Positions 18,991 through 26,877 of a stretch of DNA of 64,000 nucleotides are shown in pieces. Source of the DNA: Paenisporosarcina indica (GTDB taxonomy: Bacteria; Bacillota; Bacilli; Bacillales_A; Planococcaceae); NCBI RefSeq assembly GCF_001939075.1, contig NZ_MPTA01000001.1, positions 310,001 through 374,000 on the forward strand. The letters run 5' to 3'. Below the pieces are notes generated by a model, which was not told the origin of the DNA, did not search any database, and was given only the letters and a program-made list of their open reading frames with translations. The position numbers and the translations under genes are program-made. Position 1 is the stretch's first letter; every line of letters begins with the position of its first letter.

Positions 18991-19028
18991 AGGGATACCA
19001 AGGGAAATAGAAAAAGGAGCGAGATTCG

Positions 19029-19946
19029 ATGCCTTTAAATATATTTGGGTTTCAAGCTTTATGGAGTCCACTTTTCATTATTTTCACTCTAGTCATAATT
19101 GCTTTATACTTTTTTATAACAGTCAAAAATCGACACCGATTTGAAGGAAATGAACCTCTGACTAAAAAACAAGCAAGTGCGTTTGTTATTGCGATTTTGT
19201 TGCTTTATGCAGTAAAAGGTTCCCCTGCAGATTTATTGGGTCATATTTTATTCTCTGTACATATGGTCCAAATGGCTATCCTGTTAATGTTGATTCCTCC
19301 ACTTTTAATAGCTGGTATTCCGATATGGGTTTGGCGTAAATTCCTTTCGTATTCCGTTATCAAATTTAGTTTCCGATATTTTACGAAACCAATTTTAGCA
19401 CTAGTTGTATTTAGTGGATTGTTCTCAATCTACCACATTCCACTTATTTTAGATTTCATTAAACAAAATGAATGGTATCACAGTCTATTTACACTCATTT
19501 TGTTTATTTCTTCGATTTTCTTATGGTGGCCGATTATGAATAAATTATCAGGTGAACATAAAGTTCAAGGATTAAGTAAGGTTGGCTATATCATAGGAAG
19601 TGCGGTATTAATCACACCTGCATGTGCCTTGATTATCTTTGCAGATCAACCAATGTATGAAACTTATACTAGCGGGGCTGCTTGGGTCAAATCGATGGAA
19701 TTATGTGTGCCATCTTCCAAATTAGCTACCTTAAGCTTATCTGGTCCTGAGATGTTTACCAGTATGCCTACAATTGAAGATCAACAATTAGGCGGAGTTA
19801 TAATGAAGATTATTCAAGAAGTGATTTATGGTGTTATTTTAGCGATGGTTTTCTTCGAATGGTATAAATCGGAGCAAGAAAATGCGGATGAAATTACGAA
19901 TCAAGCTTTACGCGATCGACAAGCATATGTTGTAGCAAATAAATAA
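19029..19946 (+). CDS. ctaG: cytochrome c oxidase assembly factor CtaG
   Basis: Polytopic membrane protein (305 residues, about seven helices) of the Bacillus-type CtaG family, needed to make active caa3 oxidase and thought to help copper delivery. Histidine and methionine residues in HILFSVHMVQMAILLM and at IYHIP are characteristic. Start ATG follows AAAAGGAGCGAG; own promoter upstream. Followed after 38 bases by ctaM, so the two are probably one transcript. Confidence 0.92.
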   Translation: MPLNIFGFQALWSPLFIIFTLVIIALYFFITVKNRHRFEGNEPLTKKQASAFVIAILLLYAVKGSPADLLGHILFSVHMVQMAILLMLIPPLLIAGIPIWVWRKFLSYSVIKFSFRYFTKPILALVVFSGLFSIYHIPLILDFIKQNEWYHSLFTLILFISSIFLWWPIMNKLSGEHKVQGLSKVGYIIGSAVLITPACALIIFADQPMYETYTSGAAWVKSMELCVPSSKLATLSLSGPEMFTSMPTIEDQQLGGVIMKIIQEVIYGVILAMVFFEWYKSEQENADEITNQALRDRQAYVVANK

Positions 19947-19984
19947 TTTACCTGAATTATTTGGTGAGTGTTAGGAGAAAAATT

Positions 19985-20446
19985 ATGAGTTTACCGTTAT
20001 TACCAACAATCAGTACCTTTTTTATTGTGTTAAGTGCAGTATTAGTTGCGATTGGTTGGGTATTAATTAAGCAACGAAAAATTGATGCACATAAGAAAAC
20101 CATGTTTGCGGCTGCCATAGCCGCACTAATATTCTTTATTATTTACATGTCTCGTACAATATTTATTGGAAATACAGCATTTGGTGGTCCTGATGAATAT
20201 AAGCTTTATTACACGATATTTTTAGTTTTTCATATAACTTTGGCTACAACAGGAGCAGTATTTGGTCTTGTGACATTGTGGGCAGGTTATAAAAATAACT
20301 TGAAAAGACATCGTAAAATCGGTCCGATTACAAGTGTCATATGGTTCTTTACAGCCATCACTGGCGTAGCGGTTTATTTGTTATTATATGTTTTTTTCGA
20401 AGGTGGAGAAACTACATCTGTCTTTAAGGCGATTTTAGGGTTTTAA
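19985..20446 (+). CDS. ctaM: DUF420 oxidase assembly protein (CtaM/YozB family)
   Basis: A 153-residue protein with four membrane helices. DUF420 proteins (CtaM in Staphylococcus, YozB in Bacillus) are needed for activity of heme A oxidases. Histidines in DAHKKTMF, FHITLATTG and KRHRKIG are family-typical. ATG 19985 (MSLPLLP) is preceded by AGGAGAAAAA; a longer frame from 19961 puts the ribosome binding site inside the gene. Placement next to ctaG supports the role; the terminator directly follows. Confidence 0.8.
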   Translation: MSLPLLPTISTFFIVLSAVLVAIGWVLIKQRKIDAHKKTMFAAAIAALIFFIIYMSRTIFIGNTAFGGPDEYKLYYTIFLVFHITLATTGAVFGLVTLWAGYKNNLKRHRKIGPITSVIWFFTAITGVAVYLLLYVFFEGGETTSVFKAILGF

Positions 20447-20448
20447 CT

Positions 20449-20499
20449 AAACAAAGAGAGGTACTTGAAAGTTTAACTTTTAAGTACCTCTCTTTGTTT
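20449..20499 (+). terminator. terminator of ctaG-ctaM
   Basis: A near-perfect stem, AAACAAAGAGAGGTACTT with AAGTACCTCTCTTTGTTT, directly after the ctaM stop. Confidence 0.92.
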
Positions 20500-20526
20500 T
20501 ATTGAAATATAAGATCGTATAAAAAT

Positions 20527-21210
20527 TGAGAATACAAGTGGTCAAAGCCTTTCCTATCCTAAAAAGAGGTTACTGAAAAATTTCACCATTACAGACTGGG
20601 ATAAGTATTCTCTATTTAACGCTTCGGCGCTTTGTGGATGCATCCTGCGAGAAGCTAGGCTGAATACTTCACTTGCCAGCCTTCTCGCTCTGGCCACCAA
20701 TAGAAAGGCGCCTCCGCTGGTTCTGCCGAGTCATATTGATTACAGCTAATTCAGTACAATGTTTACAAATAACAAACGATTATTTCCTTGATTTTTCTCG
20801 TGGAAAGGATCGCTTGTTTAGACTGAAAGGACAATTTCAGTTGCATCCCCCAAAAACGATAGAGGATTTCGAATTACAAGCAGTAAAAACCATATTGCCC
20901 TAGGTCTTTAACTAGGAGCTTTGTATATCACGGCACCTTTACATCTATGAACGGCAAAGCGGGTGCTCTGGCAGTGGGAGGTCGAAATTTCATCTTCGAT
21001 CGATTGCTCAACAAAGAATGCCATCAATTCTCTAGGCGCCAAAATCAAAATCAGTATTCCCATGGAAGAAACAAGGGAGCGACTGATGCCCAACTGCCGG
21101 AGGATGTTCTGAAAAAGAGGTGGTGCGAAGTGACGAAGTCACAACGCACCACCTCTTTTGGTGTTTTAGATCATGTGCAACAATCAGACGTCATAGTGAC
21201 CTAACCGACA
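20527..21210. repeat. long intergenic repeat, copy B (between ctaM and ytvI)
   Basis: The most complete copy of the repeat family fills this 810-base gap. Blocks in order: GTGGTCAAAGCC left end; ACTGAAAAATTTCACCATTA; AAGTATTCTCTATTTAACGC; GAAAGGCGCCTCCGCTGGTTCTGCC at 20703; ATATTGATTACA..TTCAGTACAATGTTTACAAATAA; a weakened hairpin ending GGATCGCTTGTTTAGACTGAA; TTTCATCTTCGATCGATTG at about 20988; hairpin 21114-21158; ATAGTGACCT at the right end. Short open frames inside (for example 20673-20903) have no ribosome binding site and are not conserved as proteins between copies. Confidence 0.8.
21114..21158. repeat. structured hairpin of repeat copy B
   Basis: Outer stem AAAGAGGTGGTGCG / CGCACCACCTCTTT (perfect, 14 bp) encloses an inner hairpin GTGAC-GAA-GTCAC at 21130-21142. 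The same fold, with different but still paired outer-stem bases, occurs in copy A at 12470-12508. A T-rich stretch follows, so it may act as a terminator. Confidence 0.75.
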
Positions 21211-21256
21211 ATTCAAAATAATCGAAAAGGACTGTTCACAATTTTTCAGGTATTTC

Positions 21257-22315
21257 TTATAGTTTGAAGTTTGTTTTAATCATACCCGCTTCTTTTGCAG
21301 TAGTGAAGATAATCACGATAAATGGTCCAATCATTAACCCTAAAAATCCAAAGAGTTGTAACCCAATAAACATGGCAATTAATGTAGCGAGAGGAGACAA
21401 TCCTATTTGTGAACCCATAAGTTTTGGTTCAATTGCTCGTCGAACGACCAGTAGAATCAGAGCTAATATCGCTAGTTTAGTTCCTAATGCAATGTCACCT
21501 ACTGCAAATTGATACAATGACCAAGGTGCAACAATGATAATAGATCCCAAGATTGGGATAAGATCGATAATCCAAATAACAATAGACATGATGATTGCAT
21601 ATTTAGGAGCAATGATTAATAAACCAATAAAACTAGCTACTAAAATGACAAGGCTGGCAAGGAATTGTGCTTTCATAAAACCGAATATTACTGAGTTTAT
21701 TCGTGATGTCATAAAGCGAACTTTTTCGGCAGTAGCAGGTGATAAGTGTCTAAATAACATTTTTTTCAAATCTGTTAAATCTAACATAAATAAAAATAAT
21801 GCTACTATATACACGATAAAGTTTACTAAAAAACTCGGGATTTCGGATAGTAAGGTTGTAATACTTTCATAACTAACAATATTTAAAATGGATTCCCGCA
21901 TCAGAACTAGGAAATGAGATAATTCTTTTTGAATGGAAGTGACTACTTCAAGTGGCATATCTTGTGTGAAACTAAATAATTTATTTTGAACATTCATCCA
22001 AACAAGGGACAAAGAATTAAAGTATTCAGGGACAAGTTTAGTTAATAGAATGATTTTCCCAATTAGCTGGGTTATGGTGAAATATAATGTAGCTGAAATG
22101 AGAAGTAAAAATAAAACAAAAACTAAAATGATTGCTGGCTTTCGATTCCATTTAAACTTATCTTTGCAAAATTTCACCAAAGGTTCTAGTAGGAATGCGG
22201 TTAATAACGCTAATAGTATGGGGACGGCTAAAGGAAGAATAAAGGCAATAAAGAGGATAAACAATACTATTAATAAAATAATGACTAGAAATTTTTTATT
22301 GATCCATTTGGGCAC
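21257..22315 (-). CDS. AI-2E / PerM family permease, YtvI-like
   Basis: A 352-residue protein with about eight membrane helices of the AI-2E transporter (PerM) family; the DLIPILGSIIIVAPW and GLQLFGFLGLMIGPF segments are typical. Sporulation protein YtvI of Bacillus is the closest relative I recognise, but the substrate is unknown. Start chosen at GTG 22315 because GAGGTG is correctly spaced before it; an ATG at 22336 overlaps a TATAAT-like -10 and lacks a ribosome binding site. Lysine-rich cytoplasmic N-terminus. Preceded on the same strand by yugN and its terminator. Confidence 0.75.
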   Translation of the reverse strand: MPKWINKKFLVIILLIVLFILFIAFILPLAVPILLALLTAFLLEPLVKFCKDKFKWNRKPAIILVFVLFLLLISATLYFTITQLIGKIILLTKLVPEYFNSLSLVWMNVQNKLFSFTQDMPLEVVTSIQKELSHFLVLMRESILNIVSYESITTLLSEIPSFLVNFIVYIVALFLFMLDLTDLKKMLFRHLSPATAEKVRFMTSRINSVIFGFMKAQFLASLVILVASFIGLLIIAPKYAIIMSIVIWIIDLIPILGSIIIVAPWSLYQFAVGDIALGTKLAILALILLVVRRAIEPKLMGSQIGLSPLATLIAMFIGLQLFGFLGLMIGPFIVIIFTTAKEAGMIKTNFKL

Positions 22316-22383
22316 TCTCTTCACCTCATTTTCCATATTATATAAGTATAGACAACATCGACACATTTGAAAAGGAATTGAAA

Positions 22384-22417
22384 AAACACCGAAGAAAATT
22401 TTTTCTTCGGTGTTTGG
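22384..22417 (-). terminator. terminator of the yugN-like gene (minus strand)
   Basis: ACACCGAAGAAAA pairs with TTTTCTTCGGTGT; on the minus strand it is followed by a T-run. It lies two bases past the yugN stop. Confidence 0.85.
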
Positions 22418-22418
22418 A

Positions 22419-22784
22419 TTATGAGCGAATTTCAAATTCTTTTAAATCGGCTTTTACAGCGGCCAATGTTTGTTGGCATGATTTTACTAAATGTGCAGGG
22501 AAGACTTCTTGGTCTCCATACTCCACACCAGTTGGGTAGTAGTGTTTACCAACGACAGGTTTCATTAATGTAATGATGGCATCGTGTTTCCCAACATCAC
22601 CATCTTTCGTAAATCCAAAAATACGTAAGTAGAACGTACCTTCTTTAATTACAAACTTTTTATCATACGATACACGTTCATAATCCCATTGTCCTGCACG
22701 TACTAGACTATGGTTCAACATAACTTCATCTAATAGTTCTAAATCTGCTGCTGTATTTTCAATACCTGTATTTTCGAAATACAT
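22419..22784 (-). CDS. YugN-like family protein
   Basis: A 121-residue soluble protein resembling Bacillus YugN; function unknown. Characteristic stretches are GQWDYERVSYDKKFVIK and LRIFGFTKDGDVG. Start ATG follows AAAAGGAGGACG. Promoter on the minus strand: TTGCAA (22857-22862), 17-base spacer, TATTAT (22834-22839). It is divergent from ylbC with closely spaced promoters. Confidence 0.75.
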   Translation of the reverse strand: MYFENTGIENTAADLELLDEVMLNHSLVRAGQWDYERVSYDKKFVIKEGTFYLRIFGFTKDGDVGKHDAIITLMKPVVGKHYYPTGVEYGDQEVFPAHLVKSCQQTLAAVKADLKEFEIRS

Positions 22785-22870
22785 ACAATCGTCCTCCTTT
22801 TACATGCTTTACCCCATTCATGCATTCCTTTTTATAATAGTGTAAATTTGTGTCTGTTGCAATGACAACA

Positions 22871-22900
22871 TTGTGTCAAAGCACATTACACTGATATAAT
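22871..22900 (+). promoter_or_regulatory. sigma-A promoter for ylbC
   Basis: TTGTGT at 22871-22876, 18-base spacer, TATAAT at 22895-22900. An in-frame ATG at 22899 overlaps the -10 and therefore cannot be the start of ylbC. Confidence 0.7.
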
Positions 22901-22934
22901 GGGTACATCATTTTCTCGGGAAGGAGTTGTATTA

Positions 22935-24011
22935 TTGAAGGTCTTGGTTCGAATTTTACTTATATTAGCTATTATCCTAACCGTTATTTTTTATTCTGAC
23001 CAAACCGTTCAAGAAACTGATTTACTAAAAGCACCTGGTTCAACAGGTCAAGCATTGCCGCAAGAAAATATGTTACCTCCTAAAGGGGAAGATTCAGTAC
23101 CACGTCCTAAAACGGGTTTATCAACGTTGGTAGGTCAAAATACAACTAGTCTGGTTAAGTCATTTGGTGAACCTAATCGAATCGATCCATCTGCTTTTGG
23201 CTATGATTGGTGGGTCTACAATCAAAACTTTGATAGTTACATGTTGGTAGGGGTCCAAGGGAACCATATTAATCAAATCTATATAGCTGGAGCAATTCTT
23301 GATGCGACACCTTTCCAAGTGGGGCAATCAATCGATGATTTATACCGATTCACGATTATTGAATCTGAAATAACTGTCCAAATTGAATCGAGCGTCTATA
23401 CATTTACGATTAATGATGTCGATATGAAAAATCGACTATTAGTGAAGTTTGATGGTTTATTTGCACAAATTTATGTGGATGAGGAAGATCAGGAAGTAGA
23501 AGCCATCCGTTTTACCAATCCCAGAACACTTGTGCTTCACCAACCATATGAAATGACTTACAAAGGGGATTATTTGGCACCGGTTGTACCTTCTACTAAG
23601 CAACAAAAATCAATTAATGAATCGAATAACAGGCAAATATTTGAGTTGACAAATGTCTATCGTGCGAGACATTTCGTTGACCCTGTGGAGCTAGAGGAAA
23701 GTCTTGAAATCGTGGCTAGTAAACATAGTGAAGATATGGCGATGCAAAACTATTTTTCACATGAATCACCTGATTTTGGGGATTTAGAAGATCGATTAAC
23801 AGAAACTCAACTTGACTATGACAGTGCAGGTGAAAATATAGCAGCAAATTACTATGATTCAGCAGAGGTCGTACAGGGATGGCTTAACTCGGCTGACCAT
23901 CGAAAAGTGTTACTTGAAGATGATTTCTCGCATCTGGGTGTGGGAACGTTTGGTAAGTATTATACCCAGAACTTTGTAAAGCTTAAGAAAAGGAGTCACA
24001 TAGATCAATGA
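22935..24011 (+). CDS. ylbC: YlbC, CAP-domain (SCP/PR1) secreted or anchored protein
   Basis: A 358-residue protein with an N-terminal hydrophobic anchor or signal (VLVRILLILAIILTVIF), a CAP-associated N-terminal domain (about 75-215), and a C-terminal CAP/SCP domain (about 235-355) with ELTNVYRARH, ASKHSEDMA, NYFSHESP and AGENIAANY. The histidines and glutamates of the CAP cavity are present. Function unknown; probably cell-envelope. TTG start at 22935 follows GGGAAGGAG. Its end overlaps the convergent aspartokinase gene by seven bases. Confidence 0.85.
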   Translation: MKVLVRILLILAIILTVIFYSDQTVQETDLLKAPGSTGQALPQENMLPPKGEDSVPRPKTGLSTLVGQNTTSLVKSFGEPNRIDPSAFGYDWWVYNQNFDSYMLVGVQGNHINQIYIAGAILDATPFQVGQSIDDLYRFTIIESEITVQIESSVYTFTINDVDMKNRLLVKFDGLFAQIYVDEEDQEVEAIRFTNPRTLVLHQPYEMTYKGDYLAPVVPSTKQQKSINESNNRQIFELTNVYRARHFVDPVELEESLEIVASKHSEDMAMQNYFSHESPDFGDLEDRLTETQLDYDSAGENIAANYYDSAEVVQGWLNSADHRKVLLEDDFSHLGVGTFGKYYTQNFVKLKKRSHIDQ

Positions 24012-24748
24012 TTTGCAGCGGTGATCCATGTCCCTTCTTCTGTGGATCCAAATGGACGAATATGCAGCGGGATTTGGTGCTTAGCGGCCAAATCCACTGC
24101 TTTTTTTTGTATTAGAGGATGAGAGGCGACCTCACATAAATGCTGAAGGTGACTATACGAAACATTGGAAAGTTTTCTAGCATCTGATGAACTCTTTGGA
24201 TCACTAGACATTACTCCCGGCACGTCTTTATAAAATTCCACAGCACTAGCATGAAACATCTCAGCTAAAAGAATTGCCGTAAAATCACTGCCTCCACGTC
24301 CAAGGGTAGTAAAACGATGGTCGGTCGTAATTCCTTGAAATCCTGGTACGATGACACATGGGACTTGTTGTAGTAATTCCTCAATGGTATCTCTTGATGT
24401 TTTGATTATCGATGCATTCCCAAAATTGTCGTCTGTATAAATGCCAGCTTGAACTCCATACGCCAATTGACAAGGAATTTGCTGTTTTAAACATTCTGCG
24501 GTTAACACGGATGATGCTAGTAGTTCTCCACATATGGCTGCCACATCTTTTGATTCAGGAGATAATTGAAAAGCGTCTGTTAAATGAATCAACGTATCTG
24601 TTGAGTACGGATCTCCGATACGACCCATCGCTGACACCACGACCAAAACCGAGTTATATTTTGCAATTCCTTCTTTTATATGTTGGATACATACTTCACG
24701 CGATGCAGCATTCCTCATCGCAATACCTCCGAACTTCTGAACAATCAT
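24005..24748 (-). CDS. ACT-less DapG-like aspartokinase
   Basis: Amino-acid kinase fold protein of 247 residues. It resembles the catalytic half of Bacillus DapG (aspartokinase I): IVQKFGG start, VVVSAMGRIGDPYSTDTL, GVQAGIYTDD, VPGFQG, LGRGGSD, YKDVPGVMSSDP. It stops where the regulatory ACT domains normally begin, so it should escape feedback inhibition if active. The usual KFGGTSV is KFGGIAM here, a change near the ATP/aspartate site that may alter activity. Start follows AAGGAGCGG; the stop overlaps convergent ylbC. It is divergent from a MurE-like gene, suggesting a joint role in diaminopimelate supply. It is not obviously decayed. Confidence 0.7.
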   Translation of the reverse strand: MIVQKFGGIAMRNAASREVCIQHIKEGIAKYNSVLVVVSAMGRIGDPYSTDTLIHLTDAFQLSPESKDVAAICGELLASSVLTAECLKQQIPCQLAYGVQAGIYTDDNFGNASIIKTSRDTIEELLQQVPCVIVPGFQGITTDHRFTTLGRGGSDFTAILLAEMFHASAVEFYKDVPGVMSSDPKSSSDARKLSNVSYSHLQHLCEVASHPLIQKKAVDLAAKHQIPLHIRPFGSTEEGTWITAANH

Positions 24749-24858
24749 TAAATCCGCTCCTTATAATCATGAGTGACACATTCCCGAAGGATTACATACG
24801 ATGAACTACCTTGACTGTAATGTATTCGGTCGATTTAATTTTGTGTAGGAGGGTGACA
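24749..24858 (+). promoter_or_regulatory. divergent intergenic region with sigma-E-like -10
   Basis: This 110-base region separates the aspartokinase-like and MurE-like genes. CATACGAT at 24795-24802 matches seven of eight positions of the mother-cell sigma-E -10 (CATACAMT). The putative -35 (ACACATT, 24776-24782) is weak and the spacing is short (12). No convincing sigma-A promoter points toward the MurE-like gene. Confidence 0.3.
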
Positions 24859-26331
24859 ATGGCTTTCGTCATTGCAGATTTAATTAAAGACTGGCCATGT
24901 ACATGGTTACATGGATCATTTAGTGAACGAATATACGGAGTAAAAGATGATTCGAGGCATGTCCAAGCGGGTGATATTTTTGTTGTAATCAAAGGTAAAC
25001 AAGAAAATGGAGCCAGTTTTATTAACGAGGCCATACAAAATGGAGCGGTTTGCATTATTACTGAGGATCGTGAAGATTATTATCTAACAGATCATGATGT
25101 CTCTTTTGGGATTGTGCCAAATACACGTACTTTCCTATCTCATGCGAGTTCTCGTATCAACGGTGAACCATCCCAAAAATTGCACGTTGTAGCTGTGACT
25201 GGGACGAACGGAAAGACAACGGTTAGTCACTTTATTGGTCAAATTCTCACTTTACTGGGGTATCAAACCGCTGTCATTGGAACTTTGGGGCTTTTTATTA
25301 ATGGGAAGAAAGTGGAGGGGGATTTCCCATCACTTACCACTTGGTCTGCAACTTACTTGCATGAAACATTAGCCCTTCTTTTGAGAAGGGGAATAACGCA
25401 TGTTATTATTGAAGCGTCTTCAATGGGTTTAGCTCAGCATCGATTGGATAATTGCCACATCCAGCAAGGAGTGTTTTTAAATATTGGTCATGATCATTTA
25501 GAAGACCATGAAGGAATAGACGCATATAAACGAGCTAAATGTAAACTTATTACATTGGCGAAAAGAATAGTCGTAAATGAGGATGATCCATTTTGGGTGG
25601 AACAAGGCTTACAAAGTAATAAAGAATTGAGATGGTTTGGTAAACAACTTGTGGAGTTAGATGAGATAAAATCTAATTCGATGAAAATAAGAGTTGTGGA
25701 TGGGGCTAGAAATTATGTTACGGAGGTGCAATTTACAGGAGTTTATAATACATCAAACATAGCAGCTGCTATTGCAACTGTGGTTCAGTTAGGTGTACCG
25801 ATGTCATCGGTTATACCAATACTTCAACATTTAACATTGCCACTTGGGAGGTTTCAATTTGTATGCAAACAGCCGTTTCAAGTAGTAATTGATTATGCAC
25901 ATACACCGGAAGCCTTGCAGCATCTTTTATCATCGGCAGCACAAATAACAAAAGGAAGGTTACTCGTTGTATTTGGCTGTGGGGGCGATCGAGATCATGC
26001 AAAGCGAAGTGAAATGGGAGAAATCGCTGCACTTTATGCACAATATATGTGGGTGACCTCTGATAATCCGCGATCAGAAGATCCGTTAACCATTTGTCAG
26101 CAAATTATTAAGGGGTTACCTGAGTCAAAAACAATCCATATTGAAACGGATAGAGCATCTGCGATTGAAAAAGCATTGAACTTTTGCCGACCTGGTGATT
26201 TACTTTGCATTGCAGGTAAAGGACATGAATCGACCCAACATATCGGGTCAGACATTTTGCCCTTTTCTGATGAACGAACCGTACTTAACCTATTATCTTC
26301 AATGTCGTTTTCTTGGAATAACGAAGAATGA
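24859..26331 (+). CDS. MurE-like UDP-MurNAc-tripeptide ligase, diaminopimelate-type motif
   Basis: Mur ligase of 490 residues: N-terminal UDP-binding domain (1-105, DSRHVQAGDIFVVIKG), ATP domain with GTNGKTTVSHF near 116, and C-terminal domain with DYAHTPEAL, GCGGDRD, TSDNPRSEDP and AGKGHE. DNPR is the established signature of meso-diaminopimelate-adding MurE, whereas lysine-adding enzymes differ there. The carbamylated-lysine segment YKRAK is present. Unusual: EVSSHGL is EASSMGL, TTPD/TTG is TTWS, and the SRDHLDYH motif is GHDHLEDH, so this is a diverged paralog. Start at 24859 follows TAGGAGGGTG. The dcw cluster in this window has no murE, so this could be the only MurE or a sporulation-specific one. 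Confidence 0.75.
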   Translation: MAFVIADLIKDWPCTWLHGSFSERIYGVKDDSRHVQAGDIFVVIKGKQENGASFINEAIQNGAVCIITEDREDYYLTDHDVSFGIVPNTRTFLSHASSRINGEPSQKLHVVAVTGTNGKTTVSHFIGQILTLLGYQTAVIGTLGLFINGKKVEGDFPSLTTWSATYLHETLALLLRRGITHVIIEASSMGLAQHRLDNCHIQQGVFLNIGHDHLEDHEGIDAYKRAKCKLITLAKRIVVNEDDPFWVEQGLQSNKELRWFGKQLVELDEIKSNSMKIRVVDGARNYVTEVQFTGVYNTSNIAAAIATVVQLGVPMSSVIPILQHLTLPLGRFQFVCKQPFQVVIDYAHTPEALQHLLSSAAQITKGRLLVVFGCGGDRDHAKRSEMGEIAALYAQYMWVTSDNPRSEDPLTICQQIIKGLPESKTIHIETDRASAIEKALNFCRPGDLLCIAGKGHESTQHIGSDILPFSDERTVLNLLSSMSFSWNNEE

Positions 26332-26790
26332 CCCAGTTCCAATAGCGATTCTCTTCCCTTGATCGTCCACTACTTCTCCTTCAACCACCATGGTTTGACG
26401 TCCTTTATGAGAAAATTTAGCCTGTGCATGTAAATTTCCTACTTTAGCTACTGCTATATAATTGATCGATAGGTTCGTTGTTACAACCGCAAATTCTTCC
26501 GATAGTGAATGAGTTGCGAGAGTACCCATTGCTGTGTCGAGTATAACGGCTATAATTCCTCCATGAGGCATGTTTAGTGAATTATGAATTAAAGGTGTGA
26601 TGGGTATCGAAATCGTATACGTATCTTCAGTTATCATTGCGTCCATGTGTAAACCGGCACTTAAATAAGTAGTATACTCTCCTGAATGCTTCTTTTCGAG
26701 ACCATCCATCCAGTCCCTAATAATAGATAAATCTTCATCTGAAGAATGTTCAATTAAGTTTTGAAATTGCATATGTAGTTGTTCTTTCAT
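26299..26790 (-). CDS. PaaI-family hotdog thioesterase
   Basis: A 163-residue single hotdog-domain protein; such enzymes hydrolyse acyl-CoA thioesters. Diagnostic parts are NMPHGGIIAVILDTAMGTLA (helix with catalytic region) and TTNLSINYIAVAKVGNLHA. Start at MKEQLHMQF, preceded by AGGAGAATTAA; an upstream ATG at 26820 lacks a ribosome binding site. It converges on the MurE-like gene and overlaps its 3' end by 33 bases. Confidence 0.8.
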   Translation of the reverse strand: MKEQLHMQFQNLIEHSSDEDLSIIRDWMDGLEKKHSGEYTTYLSAGLHMDAMITEDTYTISIPITPLIHNSLNMPHGGIIAVILDTAMGTLATHSLSEEFAVVTTNLSINYIAVAKVGNLHAQAKFSHKGRQTMVVEGEVVDDQGKRIAIGTGSFFVIPRKRH

Positions 26791-26877
26791 TTTAATTCTC
26801 CTAGCTTTTAGCAAATGCATGTATTTTTATTTCTTCAAACAATCTGTTATGATAAGTACAGATTGGGGGAATGTCCG

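Noticed and set aside
20673-20903. Open reading frame of 76 codons in repeat copy B
   Set aside because: No ribosome binding site; the frame is not kept in other copies of the repeat, and it consists of the shared non-coding blocks.
24005-24748. Aspartokinase-like gene as a truncated pseudogene
   Set aside because: Considered because the ACT domains are missing, but it has a good ribosome binding site, no internal stop or frameshift, and tight junctions on both sides, so a true short form is more likely.
24412-24804. 130-codon frame antisense to the aspartokinase-like gene
   Set aside because: Shadow of a conserved kinase core, no ribosome binding site.
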